DNA from: Galeopsis tetrahit
Taxonomy: Eukaryota; Streptophyta; Magnoliopsida; Lamiales; Lamiaceae
Length of the DNA stretch: 64,000 nucleotides
Direction: 5' to 3'
Assembly (NCBI GenBank): GCA_963675135.1
Contig: OY776119.1
Location: 79,353,727 to 79,417,726 of the forward strand
In this document: one piece after another, positions 1 through 8,478 of the stretch
How positions within the stretch are numbered: position 1 is the stretch's first letter
Layout: each line of letters begins with the position of its first letter
Notes under the pieces: model-generated
The model's database searches: none
The model's input: the letters and a program-made list of their open reading frames with translations, nothing else
Told to the model about the DNA's origin: nothing
Position numbers and translations under genes: made by a program

Positions 1-117
1 TGATAAAATAATAGATAGAGTAGAAGTGATGTGATTTGGAGAGAGAAAATAATTTGCCAAAAATGGAATGAAAACTTATTGTGGGACATAAAAAAAACTT
101 ATATGGGACGGAGGGAG
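1..117. mobile_element. Stowaway-type MITE, right part only
   Basis: The stretch ends in GGGACGGAGGGAG followed by TA, the terminal inverted repeat (TIR) and TA target typical of plant Stowaway (Tc1/mariner-derived) MITEs. The left end lies outside the window. Its inner sequence resembles a degenerate copy near 58.6-58.8 kb. There is no coding capacity. Confidence 0.75.
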
Positions 118-170
118 TAGTTGTTTTCCTTCATTGTATATTAATATTAGTTTGTAATAATTACAAAATA

Positions 171-453
171 CTCCCTCCGTATTTTTTTGTAAGATGTTTT
201 AGAGTAATTGACTAGAATTAAGAAAATGTATATTTTGACAAATATACCCTTAGATAATGAAGGAGATTTCTAATTACATTAATGTCATTCTATAACACAC
301 ATTAGTTAATTAGAGTAATTTAGAAATTATGATTGTTTCCAAAGTTAAAGGGAGGGCATAAATGGAATAAATCGAGTAAAAATTCTAAAACATCTTACAT
401 TTATGTACGAGAGAAAAGGTCTAAAACATCTTACAATAAAAAAACGGAGGGAG
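171..453. mobile_element. Stowaway MITE, complete
   Basis: CTCCCTCCGTATTTTTTTG at the left is mirrored by an inverted copy ending in CGGAGGGAG at the right. The TIR extends inward through the TAAGATGTTTTAGA motif, which is inverted at the other end. TA dinucleotides flank both sides (169-170 and 454-455) as the expected target duplication. The 283-bp length and the lack of an ORF fit a non-autonomous Tc1/mariner derivative. Confidence 0.9.
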
Positions 454-590
454 TATATATTAAGAGCAAACGTAGTTTATAATAGTTAATTTTTTTGTTA
501 AGTGATCATTTTTCTTAATCTGTAAGTTTTTTTTTTTTGACGGGAACTTAATCTGTAAGTTGACTGAGCACAGTTTTACATATTGTCTAT

Positions 591-850
591 TGTTGTAAAA
601 CAACTTAAAAGTATAACTCCATATGTGAAATAAGTAAACAAGATATAGAGATAGCATAGAAATACTTTATTCCACCTTCAAGTGTTTACTACAACATTTG
701 CACCCCTATTTATAAGTCTCAATACAAGCTTGAGAAGATGAAATGAAAGGTCCACTGTTAATGTAAATACATGAACAATCTATGAATATCAAAGGGCACA
801 TGGTGGATATTATGAAGAAAATAAATGGACATTCATATAATATAAATATA
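591..850 (-). repeat. 3' LTR of the minimal copia element
   Basis: Near-identical to the repeat at 1481-1750. Its inner edge (about 841-860) is diverged, so the exact boundary is uncertain by about 10 bp. The outer end abuts the TCTAT target duplication. Confidence 0.88.
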
Positions 851-1300
851 TCACGATATTGTTGTTGCAAAATATATCACATTAGAATCATGAAATGTGG
901 AGAATGACTTTTCAAGCATACCATCATCACTAATATTTTCTCCACATAATTTCAATTGAGAAGTGATTCTGAACATAATTGAATTGTACTCACTCACGGA
1001 TTTATAATCATATATTTCTTTAAAATTTATCCACAATTAAAGTGAATCTTTCACCGTGAGGTATTCAACTTTCAATCCTTCATCAAGATAGTGGCAAAGG
1101 AAAATCATGGCTTCGGTCATTTGGTCATATTTTTTATTATATGCTTTATTTGCCACTTTTATGGGATCCCCAAGACCCATGGCATCCAAATGAATTTCAA
1201 CAATATCAAAAATTCATTATAATTTTTTTCAATAATATCAAGAGCCACAAATTTAAATTTTGTCAAGTTTGACATGTTGGAAACTATCAAATAAACAAGA
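851..1300 (-). pseudogene. copia gag (UBN2-type) remnant
   Basis: Read on the minus strand in shifting frames, this shows the typical copia-type gag polypeptide order. First come segments resembling HLDAMGLGDPIKVANKAYN and MTEAMIFLCHYLDEG, then an open stretch (851-1036, 61 codons) with YKSVSEYNSIMFRITSQL, KLCGEN and FSTFHDSNV. The order and spacing match the UBN2 gag family of plant Ty1/copia. At least two frameshifts and several stops make it non-functional. It lacks the zinc knuckle and everything downstream. Confidence 0.8.
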
Positions 1301-1480
1301 TATTGATTAATTGTAAAATAACATAATCATCAAAATAGTAATGAAATAAGAGATGACAAATAAATATTGTAAGATAATATATTCTAAACATTTCAATACA
1401 TACCTACGTACAATACCTGGAATGTATCATTATCTGAATTTCGCCGGTAGAAATATTTTACGAGCTTCGTGCTGATAACG

Positions 1481-1750
1481 TGTTGTAAAACAACTTAAAA
1501 GTATAACTCCATATGTGAAATAAGTAAACAAGATATAGAGATAGCATAGAAATACTTTATTCCACCTTCAAGTGTTTACTACAACATTTGCACCCCTATT
1601 TATAAGTCTCAATACAAGCTTGAGAAGATGAAATGAAAGGTCCACTATTAATGTAAATACATGAACAATCTATGAATATCAAAGGGCACATGATGGATAT
1701 TATGAAGGAAATAAATGGACATTCATATAATATAAATATTATTCATAACA
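1481..1750 (-). repeat. 5' LTR of the minimal copia element
   Basis: Direct repeat of 591-850, differing by about three substitutions over the aligned ~250 bp plus a diverged inner edge. In element orientation it starts TGTTATGAAT and ends ACAACA, next to the PBS-like site at about 1465-1480. Confidence 0.88.
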
Positions 1751-1765
1751 TCTATTAATTATTAG

Positions 1766-3159
1766 GGGGTGTATTCAATTGAGATTCTATTGGATTTTTT
1801 TGGACTTTTAAAATCTGGGGTATTCAATTCGGATTTTTAAAAGTCTTTCAAAATTTGAGGTATTCAATACGGATTTTAAAAAGTCTTTAGAAATCTTTAG
1901 GTATTCAACAATATATGGATTTTAATACTATGGATTTCGTTGGATTCTCCTTAAAAATATAAATAAATTTCACTATTCAAAATCTCTTCTAAAAGCAGAG
2001 ATTTCAAGGGATTCTCTCAGAAGACTCTGAAAAGAGAAGAAAAAAAAAACTTTGTTGCTCTTATAACAAAATTTCAACCGCTAACCTACTGCATTAGTCT
2101 TCTTCGAGAGCACTTGTTACAAAATCGGAAAGTTGTCCATATTCCTGCTCTTCTTCAAACGAAATAAAATCAAGAAACACGTAACTATGTTCTTTGAATT
2201 CGATAAGCATCACAGATTCTTCACCACCATTATTATCGTGAAAAAGATTATCTCTCTGTATTTTAAAATTATGTTCTCTCTTTAAAAATTATAGCAATAA
2301 TATATTCTCGATTGCCACCTAATTTATGCATAGCATTAATGCCAAGATTTCAAGAACATTTATTCACAATGTTCTTGAGATCTTAAAGTTAGCACGAGAT
2401 CTTAAAGGCACATGTTCGATATCATCTAAAAGATTTTGGTGGTCAAGGTCGTTACCCCAGAAATACAAGTGAGCACCCCAGAAATACAAGTGAGTTATTC
2501 AATATTCGCCATGCATCATTAAGAAATGTGATTGAGAGAATTTTTGGTATTTTCAAATCGCGATTCACAGTTTTCTAAACCCACATCCGTACTCATTTCA
2601 AACACAAGTAGAGTTAGTATTGGCTTGTGATTACATAACTTTCTTCGGAAAGAATGTTGCTCATTAAATTTTCAGTCGAATATGAAGAAGATCAAGATTC
2701 ACCACATCTGGACATGGGAAAATTTGAAATTGTTTTCTCAAAGCCAACTACAACAAAGAACTGAAGCTAATGCATGTAGAACTAATATTGCTAATGCTAT
2801 GTGTGGGAAATGAGGCCGAGGTTGGAAATGAAAATGAGATCATGAGAATAATAATGATGAATAATAATTTTTTTTTTGAACTAATATATTTTTGGTATTT
2901 TTTTAAATAATTTAGATAATTTTTTTTAAATACAAGTGTGTTCGATATAAGTTTGCATCAATAGTTTTTAGGGGCGTAGTTTATGGAAATCCATGTAAAT
3001 CAATAAAAAAATGTGTATTTCAAAATCCTGTCAAATCTATGAAAATCCATATAAATCAATAAAAAAGTCAGTCAAACTCTGCATAGAGTCTATAGATTGT
3101 CTAAATCCACTTTTTAAAGTCCAAAAAAATACAACTGAATCTCAATTGAATACAACCCC
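1766..3159 (+). mobile_element. PIF/Harbinger DNA transposon relic
   Basis: The left end GGGGTGTATTCAATTGAGATT is mirrored at the right by AATCTCAATTGAATACAACCCC. A 3-bp duplication TAG flanks both ends (1763-1765 and 3160-3162), as expected for PIF/Harbinger. Sub-terminal blocks repeat the tattcaat...ggatttttaaaagtc theme in opposite orientations at the two ends. The interior holds a decayed DDE transposase segment, described separately. A 1.39-kb length with no intact ORF means it is a dead element. Confidence 0.85.
2425..2580 (+). pseudogene. Harbinger transposase C-terminal remnant
   Basis: The plus strand encodes FGGQGRYPRNTSE, then a short tandem duplication of HPRNTSE, then LFNIRHASLRNVIERIFGIF and KSRF before a stop. 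The NIRHASLRNVIERIFGIFK block is a hallmark of the PIF/Harbinger DDE_Tnp_4 transposase near its last catalytic region. A 21-bp tandem duplication (caccccagaaatacaagtgag) is an in-frame insertion in the remnant. No start, no DD residues and no Myb-like partner ORF could be made out. Only a relic of the gene remains. Confidence 0.75.
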
Positions 3160-3162
3160 TAG

Positions 3163-3840
3163 TTTATAATATTTTTTATTATATTTGAATACATATTTTT
3201 TTAATTTTGTAATTTTATAAATATATATTTCGTACAAAAATATTTTTTATAAAATGATCAAATCAAATAAAAAATAATTTTTTTGTATACTAATAGTATT
3301 ATTTTATAATAATTAAATAGAAAATCTAAAAATAAGTATTCATACATGCTAATAATTTTTTATTACTCTGCATCATTTTATATAATTTTTTATTCTCTCC
3401 CTTACTCTTGTGTTTAGAAAAGAGAAAGTGATCTGATTCCATAAAAATCAGATGGTATATCATTAGATTCACAAAAAAAAAAAAATGTTTATGTTATCTT
3501 AATCTTATCATAATACTCTATATTTGTAAGAATATAGTGGTACATGTGTCACAATTTCAACGCTCTATCACAATCTCTCTCTTCATCAAAATCGTCACTT
3601 TAGAAAAGTACCGCGACTTTCTTTTGTTTGCATAGATACTGTTTAACTTATAATTATTTTTTTATTATATACATTTATATTTATGGTTTAACATCAACAT
3701 ATCATTTGTTATATTTTTTAGTATTTTATTATTTGAACGTATTGAGAAAATTATACAATTATTTGTTATAATATAATCATTTTTAATAATTTATTTATGG
3801 GCTAGTCTTGTATGAAATATTGCATATGTGCATTTCAGTC
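3163..3840. other. AT-rich intergenic stretch, no gene seen
   Basis: Long A/T runs with no ORF resembling a known protein, no clear TIRs and no RNA gene. A poly-A run of about 14 bases lies at 3472-3485. Confidence 0.5.
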
Positions 3841-3960
3841 ATTCACACACATGTTCTTTATAAATACACCCACAAGCTTAATTCACACACACATTTTTTA
3901 TAAATACACCAACAAACTTAATTCACACACACATTTTTTATAAATACACCCACTGACAGC
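3841..3960. repeat. 40-bp tandem repeat, three copies
   Basis: Units beginning ATTCACACAC at 3841, 3881 and 3921 have an exact 40-bp period and share TTTATAAATACACC. Only a few substitutions separate them. Each unit contains a TATAAATA-like box. No coding function is apparent. Confidence 0.85.
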
Positions 3961-4029
3961 TTAATTTAAAAAATTTAATTCGTTTATTTTACTCGTTTCT
4001 GTGATTTTTTTTATCTTTTATTTTATTGT

Positions 4030-4540
4030 CGAACGCGGAATATTAAATGTAGTAATTCAAATTGTAATATGTAGTAATACACATTATTTTATGTAGTAAT
4101 AACACAAACTATTTATATAATAACACAAATTCTTTTATTTAGTAACAAGTTTTTACTAGTGTTTTTATTGATGTAGTAACTCACATTATAATATGTAGTA
4201 ACATATATTATCGAATGTAGTAAACACAATAATCATGTTGTAATACAAAATATTTTATTGTAGGATGATGCGAAAAATATTAGATCATTTGATAAAGTTA
4301 CATATAGTAACAAACGTCTATTCAATGTAGTAATTCAAACTGTAGTATATAGTAAGTAACATATAATTTTTTATGTAGTAAAACAAATTATTACATGTAG
4401 TAATAACACAATTTTATATAGTAATATTGATTCTTTTATATTTTTTTTATTGATTAAGTAACCCACATTATAATATATAGTAACATATATTATTGCATGT
4501 AGTAAAATATATTATTGCATGTAATACAAAATAACATTGA
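4030..4540. repeat. Degenerate GTAGTAA-rich repeat domain
   Basis: The motif (A)TGTAGTAA(C/T) recurs well over a dozen times, separated by ACACATTATxTT-type spacers. A higher-order duplication of about 270 bp is visible: the block from about 4050 and the block from about 4322 share the same order (TGTAGTAATTCAAA..., ...ACTCACATTATAATAT, ...AGTAACATATATTAT). No ORF is present. It could be an internal part of an unrecognised transposon. Confidence 0.7.
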
Positions 4541-4544
4541 CCCA

Positions 4545-4765
4545 TAAAATGACCACTTTTCAATAATAATAGTTATCACTTTTCAATAATAATAGTTACC
4601 ACTTTTAATTAACAAAATTACCAAGTAACAATAAGTAACAAAATTACCACTTTTCAATAATAAAATTACTACTTTTCAATAAGAAAGAACTACAATTTTC
4701 AATAACAAAATTACCACTTTTCACTAATAACAATTACCACTTTTAATTTAATAAGAACCACTTTT
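4545..4765. repeat. Short degenerate repeat (ACCACTTTTCAATAA)
   Basis: The phrase ACCACTTTTCAATAATAA is repeated about eight times with small changes. It directly follows the GTAGTAA domain and probably belongs to the same unit. No coding potential was seen. Confidence 0.7.
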
Positions 4766-4799
4766 GAGGACTGTATAAAGAATGAAATTATGCAGAGTT

Positions 4800-4885
4800 A
4801 ATTATCAATTGAAAATCAAACAGATTTTCAGAAATAAAAAAGATTATCAATTAAAATTAAATAGATTTTCCAGAAATAAAAAAGC
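4800..4885. repeat. ~43-bp tandem duplication
   Basis: ATTATCAATTGAAAATCAAA followed by cagattttcagaaataaaaaag is repeated immediately with minor changes (atagattttccagaaataaaaaag). Confidence 0.7.
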
Positions 4886-5075
4886 AAGCAATAAACAGCT
4901 TTGTGCTTAATGCTCTAAAAAATAAGATTCATTCCACGGTTCATCCCCAAATTGCAGCCTCAATCCTAGGCTCAAACGAGAAAGCACAAACATAATCCCT
5001 ATTTTCGCACTTATCTAATTCAACCCATTAATTCTCAATCAAATAACTGCAAATTTCTTCAGAATTCAGACATCA

Positions 5076-5306
5076 TCATCTTCTTACCGGCGATGTGTAG
5101 TTTATATCCACCTTCTTTCCGTAAAGCTTGTACGACATGAATTGCGGCATCGCCGCTACCTGCTTCCGAAATTGAAAGAAATCGCGCTGGGATTGAAAGA
5201 GCAAGAAGGCGGGATTGAATCGGCGTGGAAGAATGGGCCGAGATGGAGACGGCCGAGGGGGAAAGAAATCTGAAAAAAAAAAACGGTTAAAAAAGAAGTG
5301 CACCAA
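5076..5306 (-). CDS. Possible orphan first exon of an unrecognised plant gene
   Basis: The minus strand carries a GC-richer island with an open frame of 76 codons. The likely real start is the inner ATG at 5150, which gives a 21-codon exon, MPQFMSYKLYGKKVDINYTS plus P. It ends exactly at a consensus donor, CCG|GTAAGAAG (exon end 5088). Upstream sequence is pyrimidine-rich and UTR-like, and an ATATAAAG box lies near 5340. No downstream exon can be recognised to the left, where AT-rich repeats take over. It may be a gene with a long intron, a truncated gene, or a fragment carried by a transposon. I do not recognise the family, and the product is unknown. Confidence 0.35.
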   Translation of the reverse strand: MVHFFFNRFFFSDFFPPRPSPSRPILPRRFNPAFLLFQSQRDFFQFRKQVAAMPQFMSYKLYGKKVDINYTSPVRR

Positions 5307-5665
5307 AATTAAATCGGTGTGTATGATGCATAAAAGACTTTATATTGGTACGCTCATGTAGTCATGATCATGAAGAATATATGGAATCATGAAATAAAAA
5401 TATAAGAGACTGTTTAGGTTGTTACCAAAGATGAGAACAGGTAAGAGAACAATTGTAGTGAAGAGTAGTTGGTAATGAATTGTACTCCCTCCGTCCCGTA
5501 TTTATTTTCATAGATAGTTGAACACGTAAATTAAAAAAGTGTAATAATGAGTGGAGTTTTGAGGGGTAATTTTGTAAAATTTTATGTATAAAGTAAATAA
5601 TGAGTTGACTTTTGTGTATGTGTGGAAAAAAAGTAATGACATTTTCGTAAAATTGAGGATATTCT

Positions 5666-7319
5666 TGATTCGGGTGGAATTTACACACTTTAGAGGCACA
5701 TGTGAAGTGTATTTTGATGTGGATTTCATTGGTTTTTGGTGTGAATATGATGATTTGAGCCAAAATGAGAGAAAGGTTGTGTTTTGTCAATTTTGTAGGA
5801 AATACGATGGAATTTGGAGCAAAACACCAACCATACTTCACTGGATCGAGAAGAGGAGTGCACCAGTGGATTCGTCTCGAAAAACGGAGTGGAATGGCCT
5901 AAAGAATCAAGTCGATTGGAGGTCGGAAGCAAAAGTTGTGCACGAAACAAATGCAGAGTTCAACTCGGCCGAGTGACCTAACTCGGCCGAGTCAGACCGA
6001 GGACCAGAATCTGGAACAATTTACCACTCGGCCGAGTTGCTGAATGAACCTTGGCTACTGGAATGAATTAACTACTCGGCCGAGTTGGACAACTCGGCCG
6101 AGTCGCGAGGCAAAATGAATTCTGGAGCAATTTACCACTCGGTCGAGTGAGACAACTCGGCCGAGTCCTGAGGCGAAGTTTGAACACTGGAATGCACCCC
6201 AACTCGGCCGAGTTGTCCCACTCGGCCGAGTCGCCCCTGCTCTCGGTGCCTTTTGCATATTTTGTCCAATTTCCAAGGACTTAAGTGCAATTTTCATCCT
6301 TAAGCCCTACCCCAAACACTATATAAAGCCTCATTCTTAAAACCCAAGATATTCTTCCCCAATTCCTCAAATTCCACACATAGTAACATATACTTGGAGG
6401 TGTTTTGGCCATTTCTTCTTCAATTCTCCATCAAATCAAGCAAGGAAGGATGCAATAGCTTGGGATTTTCATTCTCTACCACATTTTAGACTAAGCTTTC
6501 TCTTTCCCCTCTCTTTTTATTTAGTTATTTCATTTGGATTTTGTAATTTGATTAGGTGGTTGATTGGCTAGAACATTTGTGGTTCTAAGGCATTGTAATT
6601 ATTTGGATTGAAGTTTATGAACTAATTTCTTGCTTTAAATGGTGTTTATCTCGTATTTGCATGTTTAATTCTTATTTGGAAGCATGTTGTTATTGGCCAT
6701 GATGATTTGCTTAATTCATTGTTAATTGGGATAAGATTGAGAGATTTATTCCATTAATCGTATGCAAGCATGCAACCCGGTATTATTATGAGCTCGAGAG
6801 AGGATTAGTTATCGGAGAGGGAATTGAATGATCTTTGGAGCTATTTTAGGTGGTGTGATGTTTGTAAGGTAGAGATACGAACTTATGTCGCATGCTCCTT
6901 TGGATTAGTTAGATCGAGAGATTGATTAATTCTTCTTTTGTGATCAACCCTATATGAAGACAACCTTAATGGCCATTTGAACGAGTAACAATTCATAAAC
7001 GGATTTCTAAGTGTTACAATTGCCTTGGAACCCACCTTCTCATACTTGAGTTTTAATCCGTTTTACTTTCATTTTCTTGATTTACATGATATTTGATCGA
7101 TTCTTCATTACTGTTTATTGCTTATTTGTGACAATTTAGTAGGCAATCTTAGGGTAATTCACCACATTCACTTAATCGATTGCGTCTAAATAGAATTCCG
7201 TTAACAAAATACACTTTTACGCTACACCTCCTCGTGGGATCGACCTCGTACTTACTTCTCTACGATAGACGTCGTATACTTGCGGTCGTTTATTCTAGTG
7301 TTGTAGAATACATGAATCA
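5666..7319 (+). mobile_element. Solo LTR 1 (gypsy-like family, 1654 bp)
   Basis: Starts TGATTCGGGTGGAATTTACA and ends CATGAATCA, so it has TGAT...ATCA ends. Flanking pentamers are ATTCT (5661-5665) and ATTAT (7320-7324), a TSD with one mismatch. A second member of the family sits at 47739-49227 in the opposite orientation. The two align along their length apart from the palindrome array. A TATA-like box CACTATATAAAGCC lies near 6319-6332. The end region, with CTCGTGGGATCGACCTCGTA and TATACTTGCGG, is typical of plant gypsy LTRs. No PBS, polypurine tract or internal region adjoins it, so it is a solo LTR left by LTR-LTR recombination. Confidence 0.85.
5963..6231. repeat. Array of nine 12-bp palindromes ACTCGGCCGAGT
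   Basis: Palindromes start at 5963, 5981, 6026, 6074, 6092, 6137 (one mismatch, GGTCGAG), 6155, 6202 and 6220. Four are arranged as pairs exactly 18 bp apart (a 6-bp spacer), and the pairs recur roughly every 63 bp. The array lies about 90 bp upstream of the presumed TATA box of the solo LTR, which would place it in U3. Each pair can also fold into a 12-bp stem with a 6-nt loop. Confidence 0.9.
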
Positions 7320-7427
7320 ATTATAAGAGTGGAGTTTATAAAGTATTTTTCATTCTAAGGGTGTGAAAGTTATTGTGGAACGTCCCGAAAAGGAAAGTGT
7401 GAAAGTTATTGTGGGACGGAGGGAGTA

Positions 7428-7690
7428 ATTGTCAACATAACTAATTAACATCTCTTTAAGTTTAGTTAGTTAGATGTATCTCAAACCAACTTGGGTTTTT
7501 CTTAGTGTAGTCAAATAGTACAAAGTGACTATATAGTCAGCGCGTCGAAATGCGCCACGTGGCGTCGTATGCGTCGTATAAACCTGCTACCTGTTATACA
7601 GGTTTTAATTAATTAAATCTTTTTTTAAATTGTATTTTGTTATTTACTATAATACCCTTCTTTTATAAATATAATTTTTAAAATATATAT
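7428..7690. other. AT-rich spacer, no gene seen
   Basis: There are no ORFs of note. A small inverted repeat (AACCTG...CAGGTT at about 7580-7604) and a CG-containing patch (GCGCGTCGAAATGCGCCACG) are the only visible structures. Confidence 0.5.
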
Positions 7691-8415
7691 TGATGCGGCC
7701 TAAAAATGTCACCTAATAAGAAGTCGACACGTGTATAGAGGATAAGATAAAAGTGGAAGGATCAAATTATATAATACTCTCAGATGGGAAATCCTCTCTG
7801 GAGATCCCTTTGGAGGGAGCTTCGGCTGGAAAGAAGCTTCCGGAAGAATTAGTTTTGATGAAAGGTCGTGAGTCTTGAATGTAGGGAGGTTCCGCCATTT
7901 TCGGCTTAGACTTGATAAAAGGTAGACCTTATCCTCCTTTATCTTGGGGAACCAAGTCAACTAAGAAGGAATGTTGCCGAGTCTGCGGGAAGTGGAGAGA
8001 AGAGAAGACTTCGTCCACTCCGCAGGGCCGAGTCTTAGGGGCCGCTCCGAAAAAGGAGGAAGACTTGGCTTCCTCTCGAGGGAGGATTCCTATAAATAGG
8101 TAAATCCAAGGAGATTTCCAGGTTAGACATTCTTATATTACAAACTTGATACATAAAACGAAAAACACCTTTTAGATATTCTTTGAGAACTGATTTGATA
8201 CATCAAGGATCTCGAGATCCTTGGGAGATTTTCATAAGCCCTATACTGACTTAGGCATCGGAGTGTCCACGCCGGACCCCCCTCCGGCGTGTTCTTTGCA
8301 GGTTCTTGAAGATTTCGAGTGAAGGCAGCATACTTGGAGTGATTGTACGTGTTCGAAGAGTGGGACATCCAATCCAAAGGACACGCAATCCTCTCATGCA
8401 AATTTTGGCACATCA
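7691..8415 (+). repeat. 5' LTR of the Tat gypsy element
   Basis: Starts TGATGCGGCC and ends GGCACATCA, which makes TGATG...CATCA ends, with the PBS starting two bases downstream. TATAAATAGG at 8091-8100 is a good core promoter box. A perfect 20-bp palindrome (8205-8224) and a GC-rich segment near 8270-8292 lie downstream of it, in the presumed R/U5 part. No second copy is in the window, so the boundary rests on the end motifs and the PBS. Confidence 0.8.
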
Positions 8416-8417
8416 AC

Positions 8418-8435
8418 TGGCGCCGTCTGTGGGAA
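8418..8435 (+). other. Primer-binding site of the Tat element
   Basis: TGGCGCCGTCTGTGGGAA directly after the LTR is the usual PBS sequence of Tat-type plant gypsy elements. It is complementary to a tRNA 3' end. Which tRNA primes it was not determined. Confidence 0.8.
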
Positions 8436-8478
8436 AGAGTTGAAAGATTTTCTCACGAATTTCTACCTATTCGAGCAA

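Larger units (their letters stand above)
591..1750 (-). mobile_element. Minimal Ty1/copia element carrying only gag debris, with TSD
   Basis: Two nearly identical direct repeats of about 260-270 bp (591-850 and 1481-1750) flank about 630 bp of internal sequence. On the minus strand the element begins TGTTATGAATAA and ends TTTTACAACA, giving TG...CA ends. A perfect 5-bp TSD, TCTAT, flanks it (586-590 and 1751-1755). Directly inside the 5' LTR the minus strand reads CGTTATCAGCACGA, at the primer-binding-site position. The internal part is decayed gag only. No protease, integrase or RT is seen, so this is a non-autonomous deletion derivative mobilised in trans or shrunk after insertion. Confidence 0.9.
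5485..7425. mobile_element. Stowaway MITE split by a solo LTR
   Basis: The left end CTCCCTCCGTCCCGTATTTA follows TA (5483-5484). The right end TTGTGGGACGGAGGGAG precedes TA (7426-7427). Subtracting the inserted LTR and its duplication leaves about 282 bp, the same size as the complete MITE at 171-453. The order of insertion is therefore MITE first, LTR element second. Confidence 0.85.

Noticed and set aside
5422..5976. Overlapping open frames of 70-140 codons on both strands
   Set aside because: They lie in the MITE arm and the solo LTR and have the low-complexity composition of LTR DNA. None shows a known domain.
5963..6231. Palindrome array as a CRISPR array
   Set aside because: Repeats are 12 bp, unevenly spaced, lack unique spacers of constant length, and are in a plant LTR.
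8440..8478. Upstream start of the Tat gag at 8440
   Set aside because: The codon there is TTG. The first ATG in frame is at 8479. The same applies to copia A gag, where the frame opens with TTG at 19936 and the first ATG is at 19987.
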